Counted from the stretch's first letter, positions 1-6,212 are shown. The stretch: DNA of 6,217 nt from an uncultured bacterium (GCA_900554385.1 USHE01000104.1:1-6217); one strand, 5' to 3'. Notes: generated by a model from the letters alone, not told the origin. Numbers and translations: made by a program.

Positions 1-63
1 TACGTAACACCGTCAGCTAAAGCTAAAATTGAAGCTGCAGGCGGAAAGGTTGAGTTAGTATAA
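1..63 (+). CDS. rplO: 50S ribosomal protein L15, C-terminal end (partial)
   Basis: The first 20 codons read through to a TAA stop and give YVTPSAKAKIEAAGGKVELV, which matches the conserved carboxyl end of bacterial L15 (the I-E-A-A-G-G-K-V-E segment). L15 is a late-assembling protein of the large ribosomal subunit. The gene begins before the window, so only its end is visible. Its TAA overlaps the secY ATG by one base (TAATG), the usual rplO-secY order of the spc operon, which suggests translational coupling. The short length limits certainty, but the neighbour makes the call firm. Confidence 0.88.
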   Translation, partial: YVTPSAKAKIEAAGGKVELV

Positions 64-1397
64 TGGCACAAATGAGAATGCCTACAACTGAAGATTTGAT
101 GTCAATGTGGCAGGCTTCCGGTCTGAAACAAAAAATCATATTTACTTTTCTAATGATAGCAGTTTTCAGCCTGGGGGCGCAGATGCCGCTTTATGGGATT
201 AACAATGCCGTATTTGCAAATATTGCATCAGGAAATAACATTATCGGTTTCTTAGACCTGTTTACAGGCGGTGCGCTGGGTAATGTTTCAATATTTGCAT
301 TGGGTATTGGTCCTTTTATTACGGCATCAATCATTGTTCAGCTAGTTTCTGTAGTAATCCCGTCTTTGGAAAAATTACAAACCGAAGAAGGTGAGGCTGG
401 CAGAAGAAAATTATCGCAGTATACTCGTATATTTACGGTTGTTCTTGCGATATTCCAGTCGCTTATATTCATGATATTTATGCGTCACTTACCTGGTGCA
501 ATTATGCCTGGCGTTAATCACCACTTGTTCTTTATAAGTTCAATTGCGGTATTAACAGCAGGTTCTGTACTAGTAATGTGGATTTCAGAACTTATTACCG
601 AAAAAGGTATCGGAAACGGCGGTTCTCTGATAATCTTTGTAGGTATTATTTCGGGAATTCCGGTATATGCAGGCAGAACAGCCCAAATGGTATCCCACAG
701 CACCTCGTTGCAATTGGGTTTACTTGCTTTACTTGCAATATTCTTTGTTACGATGATTTTCATTGTTATTATGCAGGAAGCGGTAAGAAAAGTCATTATT
801 GTTAACCCTAAACGACAAGTAGGGAATAAAGTTTATGGCGGAATGAATTCGTTCATACCGTTTAAACTTAATCCGGGCGGTGTAATGCCTATTATCTTTG
901 CTGTTGCAATTTTGTTATTTCCATCAACAGTGTTAAGCTTAATATCACAGCTTAATTTCAAAAATGAAGCAGCAAAAGACTTTATAATGACACTTACACA
1001 CTATATGAGTCCGGATGGAATTCCGTATTATATTCTGTATTTCTTATTGATTGTTGGTTTAACATTCTTCTATGCATCAATCATGCCGAATATGCAGCCA
1101 AAAGATATTGCAAAAAATCTTAAAAAATACGGTTCTTCAATTCCCGGAGTAAAACCTGGCAGACCAACAGCTGAAGCTTTAGATAAAATTTTAACAAAAA
1201 CAACATTTATCGGAGCAATAGCACTTGGTATAATCGCGTTAATCCCTTCATTTGCAAGTTATATAACAAATATAAAAACCTTGCAGGGTATCGGAGCTAC
1301 GTCATTAATCATCATGGTTGGTGTTGCGCTGGACTTGATTAATCAAGTAAAAACTCACCTTCTAGCAAGAAATTACGAATCATTCCTGAAAGAGTAA
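63..1397 (+). CDS. secY: Preprotein translocase subunit SecY
   Basis: This is the channel-forming subunit of the Sec translocon in the cytoplasmic membrane; with SecE and SecG it passes unfolded proteins driven by SecA or by the ribosome. At 444 residues it has full family length, and about ten hydrophobic segments are visible between residues 24 and 425. Both classic SecY signatures are present: GIGPFITASIIVQLV at 81-95 and the WISELITEKGIGNGGS stretch at 173-188. The cytoplasmic loops around 240-270 and 340-380 and the C-terminal tail ARNYESFLKE are typical. The ATG at 63 overlaps the rplO stop, and a weak GAAAGG lies 13 bases upstream. In-frame ATGs at 72 and 78 are less likely starts. The GIRPG motif of the C5 loop, Arg357 in E. 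coli as I recall it, reads GVKPG here (Lys364). A terminator follows directly, so secY is the last gene of its operon. Confidence 0.98.
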   Translation: MAQMRMPTTEDLMSMWQASGLKQKIIFTFLMIAVFSLGAQMPLYGINNAVFANIASGNNIIGFLDLFTGGALGNVSIFALGIGPFITASIIVQLVSVVIPSLEKLQTEEGEAGRRKLSQYTRIFTVVLAIFQSLIFMIFMRHLPGAIMPGVNHHLFFISSIAVLTAGSVLVMWISELITEKGIGNGGSLIIFVGIISGIPVYAGRTAQMVSHSTSLQLGLLALLAIFFVTMIFIVIMQEAVRKVIIVNPKRQVGNKVYGGMNSFIPFKLNPGGVMPIIFAVAILLFPSTVLSLISQLNFKNEAAKDFIMTLTHYMSPDGIPYYILYFLLIVGLTFFYASIMPNMQPKDIAKNLKKYGSSIPGVKPGRPTAEALDKILTKTTFIGAIALGIIALIPSFASYITNIKTLQGIGATSLIIMVGVALDLINQVKTHLLARNYESFLKE

Positions 1398-1416
1398 TTT
1401 CTAATCCAAACTAACT

Positions 1417-1449
1417 AAGCAGTCCTTAATCTTTAGGGACTGCTTTTTT
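1417..1449 (+). terminator. Intrinsic terminator after secY
   Basis: The arms 1417-1429 and 1433-1445 can form a 13-bp stem with one G-U pair and a three-base TCT loop, and a run of six T (1444-1449) overlaps the end of the stem. It starts 20 bases after the secY stop and should end the ribosomal protein operon transcript. Confidence 0.92.
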
Positions 1450-1542
1450 AATTAAAGTTACTTATATTCGGTAATGCTTTGAAGGAAATAAAGAGGTAGC
1501 ATAATAATGTAAATCCTCAACTCTTCTGATTGCTCAGTATTT
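1450..1542 (+). other. Gene-free interval between two terminators; possible small RNA
   Basis: There is no credible open reading frame here. The only start with an upstream Shine-Dalgarno-like sequence is an ATG at 1507 followed at once by TAA, with AGAGG ten bases before it. GAGG (1493-1496) could pair with CCTC (1515-1518), and ATGCT with AGCAT around 1474-1502. A TATATT at 1463-1468 could be a -10 box, but I see no convincing -35 box. Because the stretch lies between two plus-strand terminators, it may be a short independent noncoding transcript of roughly 100 bases, or only read-through protection. I do not recognise it as tRNA, 4.5S RNA, 6S RNA or a known riboswitch. Confidence 0.25.
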
Positions 1543-1575
1543 GCCCCGCCGGTTTTGGACGGGGCTTTTCTTTTT
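1543..1575 (+). terminator. Second intrinsic terminator, GC-rich stem
   Basis: GCCCCG (1543-1548) pairs perfectly with CGGGGC (1560-1565). Two more C-G pairs extend the stem past a bulged A at 1559, leaving a GGTTTT loop. The stem is followed by TTTTCTTTTT (1566-1575). The T-tract lies only on the plus-strand side, so it ends transcripts running rightward. No gene lies between it and the secY terminator. Confidence 0.88.
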
Positions 1576-1589
1576 ATTATGTTTAGAAA

Positions 1590-1618
1590 GTGACAAAATA
1601 AATAAATTACGCTATAAT
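1590..1618 (+). promoter_or_regulatory. Sigma-70-type promoter for the PilZ / decarboxylase genes
   Basis: GTGACA (1590-1595) matches five of six bases of the TTGACA -35 consensus. After a 17-base spacer comes a perfect TATAAT -10 box at 1613-1618. Transcription would begin near 1625, giving a leader of about 20 bases before the ATG at 1646. It sits just after the second terminator, which fits the start of a new transcription unit. Confidence 0.78.
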
Positions 1619-1645
1619 GATTAAAAATAGTATGAGGATTAAGAA

Positions 1646-2236
1646 ATGAGAGAACTAGTAGAAAAAGGACAACATGTTATAATGATTCCGGCAGATTTTA
1701 AGTTTGCCAATAAAGGTATAGTAACAGAAGTAACACCGGATGGTTTTACTCTTGAGCTGGAATATGAGGCTCAGGGAATTTTGAGAAGCAATTACTGTGA
1801 ATTTTACCTTGAAACTAAAAACGGTACATTATTTTTTGAATCTTATCCAAAATCAATTGAGGGTAAAACATTGTTAATTGCAAGTCCAGCGAAGCACAAA
1901 TTTTTACAAAGACGTCAATATACCCGTGTGAAATACGTTCATGACCTTGAGTTAACGCAAAACGAAAATAAATATCCTGTGACAACTCTTGATATTTCTG
2001 CGGGCGGTATGAAATTCAAAACAACTTCAAACGTTAATATAGAAGGCGAATACAACATAACATTGCCACTATCGGAAGCACAAAGCGTTACCTGCAAATA
2101 TATTCCGATAAGAATTGAGAAAGGTAATGACGGAAACTACACTCATTCAGGACGTTTCGCTTATTACGAAAACAGAGATAAAATGTCCTTAATTCAGTAT
2201 TGTACAAAAAGAAGTATTGAAATTAAAAATAAATAA
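1646..2236 (+). CDS. PilZ-domain protein, probable cyclic di-GMP receptor (YcgR-like)
   Basis: This 196-residue protein has no signal peptide and no membrane segment. Residues 1 to about 85 look like a beta-rich YcgR-type N-terminal domain. The C-terminal half is a PilZ domain with both c-di-GMP-binding motifs: RxxxR in QRRQYTR (Arg90 and Arg94, after Arg89) and DxSxxG in DISAGG (Asp116, Ser118, Gly121). PilZ proteins bind c-di-GMP and change motility, pilus or exopolysaccharide functions through partners that cannot be read from the sequence. The ATG at 1646 has GAGG (1634-1637) eight bases upstream and a good promoter at 1590-1618. The next gene starts two bases after the stop, so the two form an operon. 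Family assignment is firm; the target process is unknown. A pilin-like gene 3.3 kb away makes a pilus role possible but unproven. Confidence 0.88.
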   Translation: MRELVEKGQHVIMIPADFKFANKGIVTEVTPDGFTLELEYEAQGILRSNYCEFYLETKNGTLFFESYPKSIEGKTLLIASPAKHKFLQRRQYTRVKYVHDLELTQNENKYPVTTLDISAGGMKFKTTSNVNIEGEYNITLPLSEAQSVTCKYIPIRIEKGNDGNYTHSGRFAYYENRDKMSLIQYCTKRSIEIKNK

Positions 2237-2238
2237 TT

Positions 2239-3285
2239 ATGAGTCTTCTAAATATATTAAGAAAAACCTGTAAAAAAACACTTTTTACAACTCCAACTCA
2301 TGCGCAGAAATTTTTCATATTTCATAAATTAAGAAATTTATATAAGTATGATATTTCTGAAACAGACTGTTATAATCCGCAGAAAGCCCTCAGATTAGCT
2401 CAGGAACGCGCTGCAAAGATTTATGGAACTAAATCTACCTCTTTTCTAACAAACGGTTCTACAAGCGGGATAATTGCCGCTGTTTTGACATGTGTAAAAC
2501 GAGATGAAAAAGTGCTGATATGGGAAAATGCACACCCTTGTCATGCAAACGCAGTTAAACTTGCCGGAGCAAAACCTGTTTATTACGAACTGCCAACGTC
2601 TGAAGAATGGGGAGTTCCTCTTGCCTGCACTGTTTCTAATATTGAACAGTGTTTAAAATCCGAGAAAATAAGTGCCGTAATTGTTACCTCCCCGAGCTAC
2701 GAAGGGATAGTATCTGATATAACAGGAATAAAGGCGTTATGCGAAAAATATGATGCATACTTAATCGTCGATGAAGCACACGGAGCATTGTATCCGTTTT
2801 CAGACAAGTTGCCTGAAAGTGCAGTAAAAGTTGCCGACTTTACTATTCAATCACTCCACAAAACAGCAGGCGGGCTAAATCCTACGGCTCTACTGCATTG
2901 TAATTGCAATCTTGACGTAACTCAAGCACTGAACACAATTACCACGACATCTCCGTCTTATCCTTTGCTTGCATCAATTGAGGCGAACATTAATTATCTG
3001 AATTCAAAATCTGGAAGAAAAAATATAAATAATCTTATCGAGAATATAAAGAAACTTAAAGAAACTTGTACACACTGTGAATTTTATGGTGATGATGCTA
3101 CAAAAATTCTGGTAAGACTAAACGGTTTAACCGGCTTTGAGCTTTCTAAATGTTTATACGAAAAAGCAAACATTGAAGATGAAAAGACAAATGAAAAATC
3201 GACAATGCTTTTGTGCGGTATTGGTACAAATAAAAAAGATTTAAAGCGGCTTGAAAATGCATTAAAAAAATGTAACAAATTGTAA
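2239..3285 (+). CDS. Short Orn/Lys/Arg decarboxylase-family PLP enzyme
   Basis: This is a fold-type I PLP-dependent protein of the Orn/Lys/Arg decarboxylase family, which makes agmatine, cadaverine or putrescine from basic amino acids. Visible landmarks in order are NGSTSG (72-77, cofactor phosphate region), SPSYEG (151-156), VDEAHGA (177-183, with Asp178 expected to bind the pyridine nitrogen), SLHKTAGG (205-212, with Lys208 the likely Schiff-base lysine) and TTSPSYPLLASIEA (236-249). A shortened C-terminal domain includes GLTGFEL and IEDE. At 348 residues it is well below the YaaO/SpeA type (about 480) and the large inducible forms (over 700). The usual TPGH reads TPTH (18-21), and the usual HKS after the RN pair reads HPC (99-101), so activity or substrate may differ. 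It starts two bases after the PilZ stop with no visible Shine-Dalgarno, suggesting coupled translation. Substrate cannot be assigned. Confidence 0.82.
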   Translation: MSLLNILRKTCKKTLFTTPTHAQKFFIFHKLRNLYKYDISETDCYNPQKALRLAQERAAKIYGTKSTSFLTNGSTSGIIAAVLTCVKRDEKVLIWENAHPCHANAVKLAGAKPVYYELPTSEEWGVPLACTVSNIEQCLKSEKISAVIVTSPSYEGIVSDITGIKALCEKYDAYLIVDEAHGALYPFSDKLPESAVKVADFTIQSLHKTAGGLNPTALLHCNCNLDVTQALNTITTTSPSYPLLASIEANINYLNSKSGRKNINNLIENIKKLKETCTHCEFYGDDATKILVRLNGLTGFELSKCLYEKANIEDEKTNEKSTMLLCGIGTNKKDLKRLENALKKCNKL

Positions 3286-3296
3286 AATTATTCCAT

Positions 3297-3302
3297 TATA
3301 AT
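3297..3302 (+). promoter_or_regulatory. Possible -10 box upstream of the 692-residue protein gene
   Basis: A perfect TATAAT lies 90 bases before the ATG at 3387. The -35 region at 17-base spacing (AACAAA, 3274-3279) matches poorly, so the promoter is weak, activator-dependent or false. It lies just after the stop of the decarboxylase-family gene. No terminator separates the two genes, so read-through from the promoter at 1590-1618 is also possible. Confidence 0.4.
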
Positions 3303-3366
3303 TTAAAGAAAATTGCCTAAAATGCCGATAACCATAGCAAGAATATATTACGATAAAGAAATTTTG

Positions 3367-3372
3367 AAAGGA
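3367..3372 (+). promoter_or_regulatory. Shine-Dalgarno sequence with long spacing
   Basis: AAAGGA ends 14 bases before the ATG at 3387, longer than the usual 5-9 bases. No earlier in-frame start exists, because a TAA lies at 3381-3383, and the protein begins with a recognisable MGLAASQARLL. The start is therefore fixed and the spacing is truly long. Confidence 0.5.
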
Positions 3373-3386
3373 AAAAGTCGTAAACT

Positions 3387-5465
3387 ATGGGATTGGCAGC
3401 ATCACAAGCTAGATTACTATCTATCACATCTCGTATGGCTGATAATGAGTTAAGGTCACAGCTCATTAACAATGCCAAAATGAGCTTTACAAATGAAAGT
3501 TCTAAGGTAAGAGACGAGTATATTGCTGCTCTTAATAAAACCCAATTAATGATGTCGAACTACAACCTTAAAGGTGAAAAACAATTTCAGGATTTAACAT
3601 TTAACAGTTTAACAGCATACAGCCCTAAAAACAACCAGTACGGTCTTGTCAACAAGGGCGGAGAACTTTTGGTATCTGAACTTGATGCAGCAAGATTTCA
3701 AGAAGCGTTCAAAAAAGCTGCCGAAGACAAAGAAATCGAAAAAGGCGATACCGAAGGTTTAAATGCAAAAGCACTTGAAGAATTCTTGAAGTCATACGGA
3801 CTTGAAAAAACTACTACTTATTTTGAAAAAGATCAGGTATACGCATTTAACAAAAAAATGCAGGAAATCTGGGAAGGGGATATCGTTTATGAATATATTC
3901 CTGCAACAGACAAAAATCCAACCCCTGAAGTGAATCGTGTATCAGGACTTCACTATGGATATGAACAATCTAAGAATTCAGTAGAATATGGTGTTTACAC
4001 AAAATTAATGGAAGAATACCAATCTGCTGACAAAGCTTATACAGCAGCAGTCAAAGACGAAATGAAAAATTTTGTCTACAATGCTGAAGCTCCGTTTAAC
4101 GGAGGAAATAAAAAATACGAAGATGTCTACAAAGATCTCATGTCTAAACAAGACTTAACAATTGGTGAAGCAACCCAATTTAAAGACTACATGAGCAAAT
4201 TGTGGACTAATACAATCAAACCTAAACTAGGCAAAGATAGTGCTGATTTTACGGCTCAAATGGAAGAATATTTGAGCATGGATGTCGGCGATACAATAAA
4301 GTATGAAACAACTCCTGCACCAAACAGAGGCACTAAAGAAGGCGAAGAACTTATAAAAGAATACGAGGCTGCAGGTGCAATTATTGACCGGACTAATCAT
4401 ACAATAACATGGCCGGATGGTAAAAATGCAGAAGATCTGCCTATAAAAGATAATAAACCTGCAGACTTGCTCGGTGACGGCGCAACATGGACAGAAATAG
4501 AAGAAGTTACTTTAACAGAAGAAGATATTATTGAATCAGTTAAAGAGATGTACCGTTACTTCCAAGGCGGCATTTTACAAGCACTTAACAGAGATGAATT
4601 TGCCAATAAATCCCAAGCAACAAATGTTGTTAATGCAAGAGACAGATATTATGAAGCGTCAAGAAAACTCTCTAAGTTTATGTTTGGCGATGAAAACAAA
4701 GTACAGCCGCAACACTATGACATGCTTGATGACATGGAATGGATTTTATACGGTGATTACAAAACAAATGATAAAGGAGAACCTGATCCGACATTAGGCA
4801 GAACAAATGCACCTTATTACACAGGCACAACTGCTCTTGACGGTTCAGAAGGCGGCGTTGCCGGTGAATACATTACTCTTACAGATAAGATTAATACAGG
4901 TGAAGACCTTGACGGTGACGGTAAACTTGATGTTCAGGAAGTTGATAAAGATTACTATTGTAACTTCCAGGCTGTAATAGACGTATACCTTTGTGAAAAA
5001 ATGATGGATCAATTCGGAACACCTAAGTACACATGGGTAGACGTTAATGATCCGGGGTCTGACGGCGAAGCAAAAGCAAAATGGTATACAAACTTATTCC
5101 AGCGTATGCTTGAAGGCGGATATGAAACAATAGAAAAAGGACTTGCATCAAGTCAGGAATGGCTGCAATACGCATTTGAAAGCAGTCTTGTTTCAATGGA
5201 ACAAGTTAACGGCGACGGGCAGTGGGTATCTACCATGTATTCAAACTGCAGCGACATAACAGAATCTACTGTTGACGTCGATATTACGGTTGCAGAAGCA
5301 AAATACACAAAAGCCATGAATAAAATTCAGGCAAAAGATAAACGCTATGATATTGAACTAAAAAATATAAATACAGAACACAATTCACTCCAAACAGAAT
5401 ATGATTCAATAAAATCTGTAATGGACAAAAACGTCGAAAGAAACTTCAAGATGTTTGAAGCATAA
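3387..5465 (+). CDS. Large helical protein of unknown function with an EF-hand calcium loop
   Basis: I do not recognise an assigned function for this 692-residue protein. Its opening MGLAASQARLLSITSRMADNE and its end NVERNFKMFEA resemble uncharacterised proteins I associate with Melainabacteria, but this was not checked. Residues 1-60 and about 632-690 are predicted amphipathic helices, the latter with coiled-coil character and rich in K, E and N. Between them lies a long acidic, soluble region. This helical-ends plan is shared with flagellin, hook-associated and type III secretion filament proteins, but I see none of their conserved motifs. Residues 507-518 (DLDGDGKLDVQE) form a perfect EF-hand or dockerin-type loop with Asp507, Asp509, Asp511, Gly512 and Glu518. 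There is no Sec signal peptide, lipobox, membrane segment or LPXTG. It has only three cysteines (525, 536, 621). The start is fixed by an in-frame stop at 3381. It ends at a strong shared terminator. Confidence 0.9.
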   Translation: MGLAASQARLLSITSRMADNELRSQLINNAKMSFTNESSKVRDEYIAALNKTQLMMSNYNLKGEKQFQDLTFNSLTAYSPKNNQYGLVNKGGELLVSELDAARFQEAFKKAAEDKEIEKGDTEGLNAKALEEFLKSYGLEKTTTYFEKDQVYAFNKKMQEIWEGDIVYEYIPATDKNPTPEVNRVSGLHYGYEQSKNSVEYGVYTKLMEEYQSADKAYTAAVKDEMKNFVYNAEAPFNGGNKKYEDVYKDLMSKQDLTIGEATQFKDYMSKLWTNTIKPKLGKDSADFTAQMEEYLSMDVGDTIKYETTPAPNRGTKEGEELIKEYEAAGAIIDRTNHTITWPDGKNAEDLPIKDNKPADLLGDGATWTEIEEVTLTEEDIIESVKEMYRYFQGGILQALNRDEFANKSQATNVVNARDRYYEASRKLSKFMFGDENKVQPQHYDMLDDMEWILYGDYKTNDKGEPDPTLGRTNAPYYTGTTALDGSEGGVAGEYITLTDKINTGEDLDGDGKLDVQEVDKDYYCNFQAVIDVYLCEKMMDQFGTPKYTWVDVNDPGSDGEAKAKWYTNLFQRMLEGGYETIEKGLASSQEWLQYAFESSLVSMEQVNGDGQWVSTMYSNCSDITESTVDVDITVAEAKYTKAMNKIQAKDKRYDIELKNINTEHNSLQTEYDSIKSVMDKNVERNFKMFEA

Positions 5466-5498
5466 CAAAAGCCCGCTTATAAAGCGGGCTTTTGTTAT
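5462..5498. terminator. Bidirectional intrinsic terminator between convergent genes
   Basis: A perfect 17-bp inverted repeat (arms 5462-5478 and 5482-5498) surrounds a three-base ATA loop. The stem holds a GC core (GCCCGC) and flanking A and T runs, so each strand has its own T-tract (TTTTGTTAT). The left arm contains the TAA (5463-5465) of the plus-strand gene. The right arm abuts the stop of the minus-strand pilin gene at 5499. One hairpin therefore serves both genes. Confidence 0.95.
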
Positions 5499-6212
5499 TT
5501 ATATTCGATATGGATAATCTTTTTTAAACTCCCACCCATCCAATTCCAATATACGGGCAGGGCAGGATTTCTTTCGGATAAGTTCATCTCTGTCATTTAT
5601 GTCATGTTCAATGGAACTACATATAGCTCCCCACTTTCTATTTGAATTACCAAAGTATGTACTTGAATGCCAAGGGCATAGTCCTAATGTAAAAATATCA
5701 TACCCCGATTTATTAGGTTTTCTTTCGCCATTCACGTCATAATAAAAATCTATACAAGCACCATTTTTAACATAAGCTTCAGTTCCATCTGCAAAATATA
5801 TCTTAGTAAATTTTTCAGGATTTTCAAGATCTGGAAACTGCACAGATTCCTCTATTCTATAGTATTTAATATATGGAGCAATATACTTCATTAGGAATTT
5901 ATAAGTTGCTTTTGGTCCTAAGTCATTGTCATAAATTGCATTCCCATTCTCATCTTCTGTCAAAGAACCGGCATCTTTTTCCCAATAAATTGAATCACCA
6001 TTAACACTCTCAGAAAGTGTAATTGCCTGAGCCATCATACTATTGAACTTTTTTAATCTTGCAATAGTTTCAGATTTTCTTGTATTTGCAGTTATTGCAG
6101 GGAGTGTCATTGCGCCAACAATGCCGATTATACCGAGCGTAATAAGAACCTCCGCCAAAGTAAAACCAAAAGATCCTGAAACAAGTTCAGGATGACGTGG
6201 CGTTTTGGTCAT
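5499..6212 (-). CDS. Type IV pilin-like / type II secretion pseudopilin-like prepilin
   Basis: The 237-residue protein carries a type IV prepilin N-terminus. Gly16 is followed by FTLAEVLITLGIIGIVGAMTL, so prepilin peptidase (PilD) should cut before Phe17, which would be N-methylated; Glu21 is the conserved Glu at mature position 5. The hydrophobic stretch 17-40 anchors the protein in the inner membrane and packs the fibre core. The periplasmic or surface domain carries DVNGERKPNKSGYDIF (159-174), four cysteines (153, 179, 198, 217) that could form disulfides, and the end DGWEFKKDYPYRI. The leader has 16 residues; residues 7-14 (HPELVSGS) come from a palindromic repeat. The ATG at 6212 lies five bases from the window edge, and the frame is still open there, so the true start could be further upstream. 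Promoter and Shine-Dalgarno lie outside the window. Whether it is a major pilin, minor pilin or pseudopilin cannot be told. Confidence 0.86.
   Translation of the reverse strand: MTKTPRHPELVSGSFGFTLAEVLITLGIIGIVGAMTLPAITANTRKSETIARLKKFNSMMAQAITLSESVNGDSIYWEKDAGSLTEDENGNAIYDNDLGPKATYKFLMKYIAPYIKYYRIEESVQFPDLENPEKFTKIYFADGTEAYVKNGACIDFYYDVNGERKPNKSGYDIFTLGLCPWHSSTYFGNSNRKWGAICSSIEHDINDRDELIRKKSCPARILELDGWEFKKDYPYRI
6171..6194 (-). repeat. Palindromic repeat encoding HPELVSGS inside the prepilin leader
   Basis: An 8-bp perfect inverted repeat (ATCCTGAA at 6173-6180 and TTCAGGAT at 6186-6193) with a five-base loop lies in the leader of the pilin gene. On the minus strand it is read in frame as HPELVSGS, residues 7-14. 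I recall this octapeptide as the translation of a dispersed palindromic element in several bacterial genomes. Only one copy is visible here, so its repeat nature is inferred from that resemblance. Its outer limits are unknown and may reach past the ATG. Confidence 0.6.

Noticed and set aside
518..805. Open frames on both strands inside secY
   Set aside because: They lie wholly inside a conserved full-length secY, lack ribosome binding sites, and their translations look like composition-driven shadows.
1450..1542. 4.5S signal recognition particle RNA or 6S RNA in the gap after secY
   Set aside because: The conserved GGAAGG...AGCA apical loop of the SRP RNA is absent, and the stretch is too short and lacks the long closing stem of 6S RNA.
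3084..3278. Minus-strand 64-codon frame inside the decarboxylase-family gene
   Set aside because: It is antisense to the conserved C-terminal domain, and its serine- and phenylalanine-rich translation mirrors AAA/GAA codons on the other strand.
3285..3304. AT-only inverted repeat AAATTAT / ATAATTT after the decarboxylase-family gene, considered as a terminator
   Set aside because: The stem has no GC pairs and no T-tract follows; it overlaps a TATAAT box and is better explained by base composition.
3322..3453. A 43-codon plus-strand frame (MPITIARIYYDKEILKGK...) overlapping the start of the 692-residue protein gene
   Set aside because: It has no good Shine-Dalgarno, it overlaps a well-supported gene start in another frame, and its second half is just the out-of-frame reading of that gene.
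4531..4797. Plus-strand 88-codon frame inside the 692-residue protein gene
   Set aside because: It is out of frame within a long continuous gene and has no start signals of its own.
3387..5465. Calling the 692-residue protein a flagellin or hook-associated protein
   Set aside because: Only the helical-ends layout is shared; none of the conserved flagellin or FlgK/FlgL end motifs are visible and there are no flagellar genes nearby.
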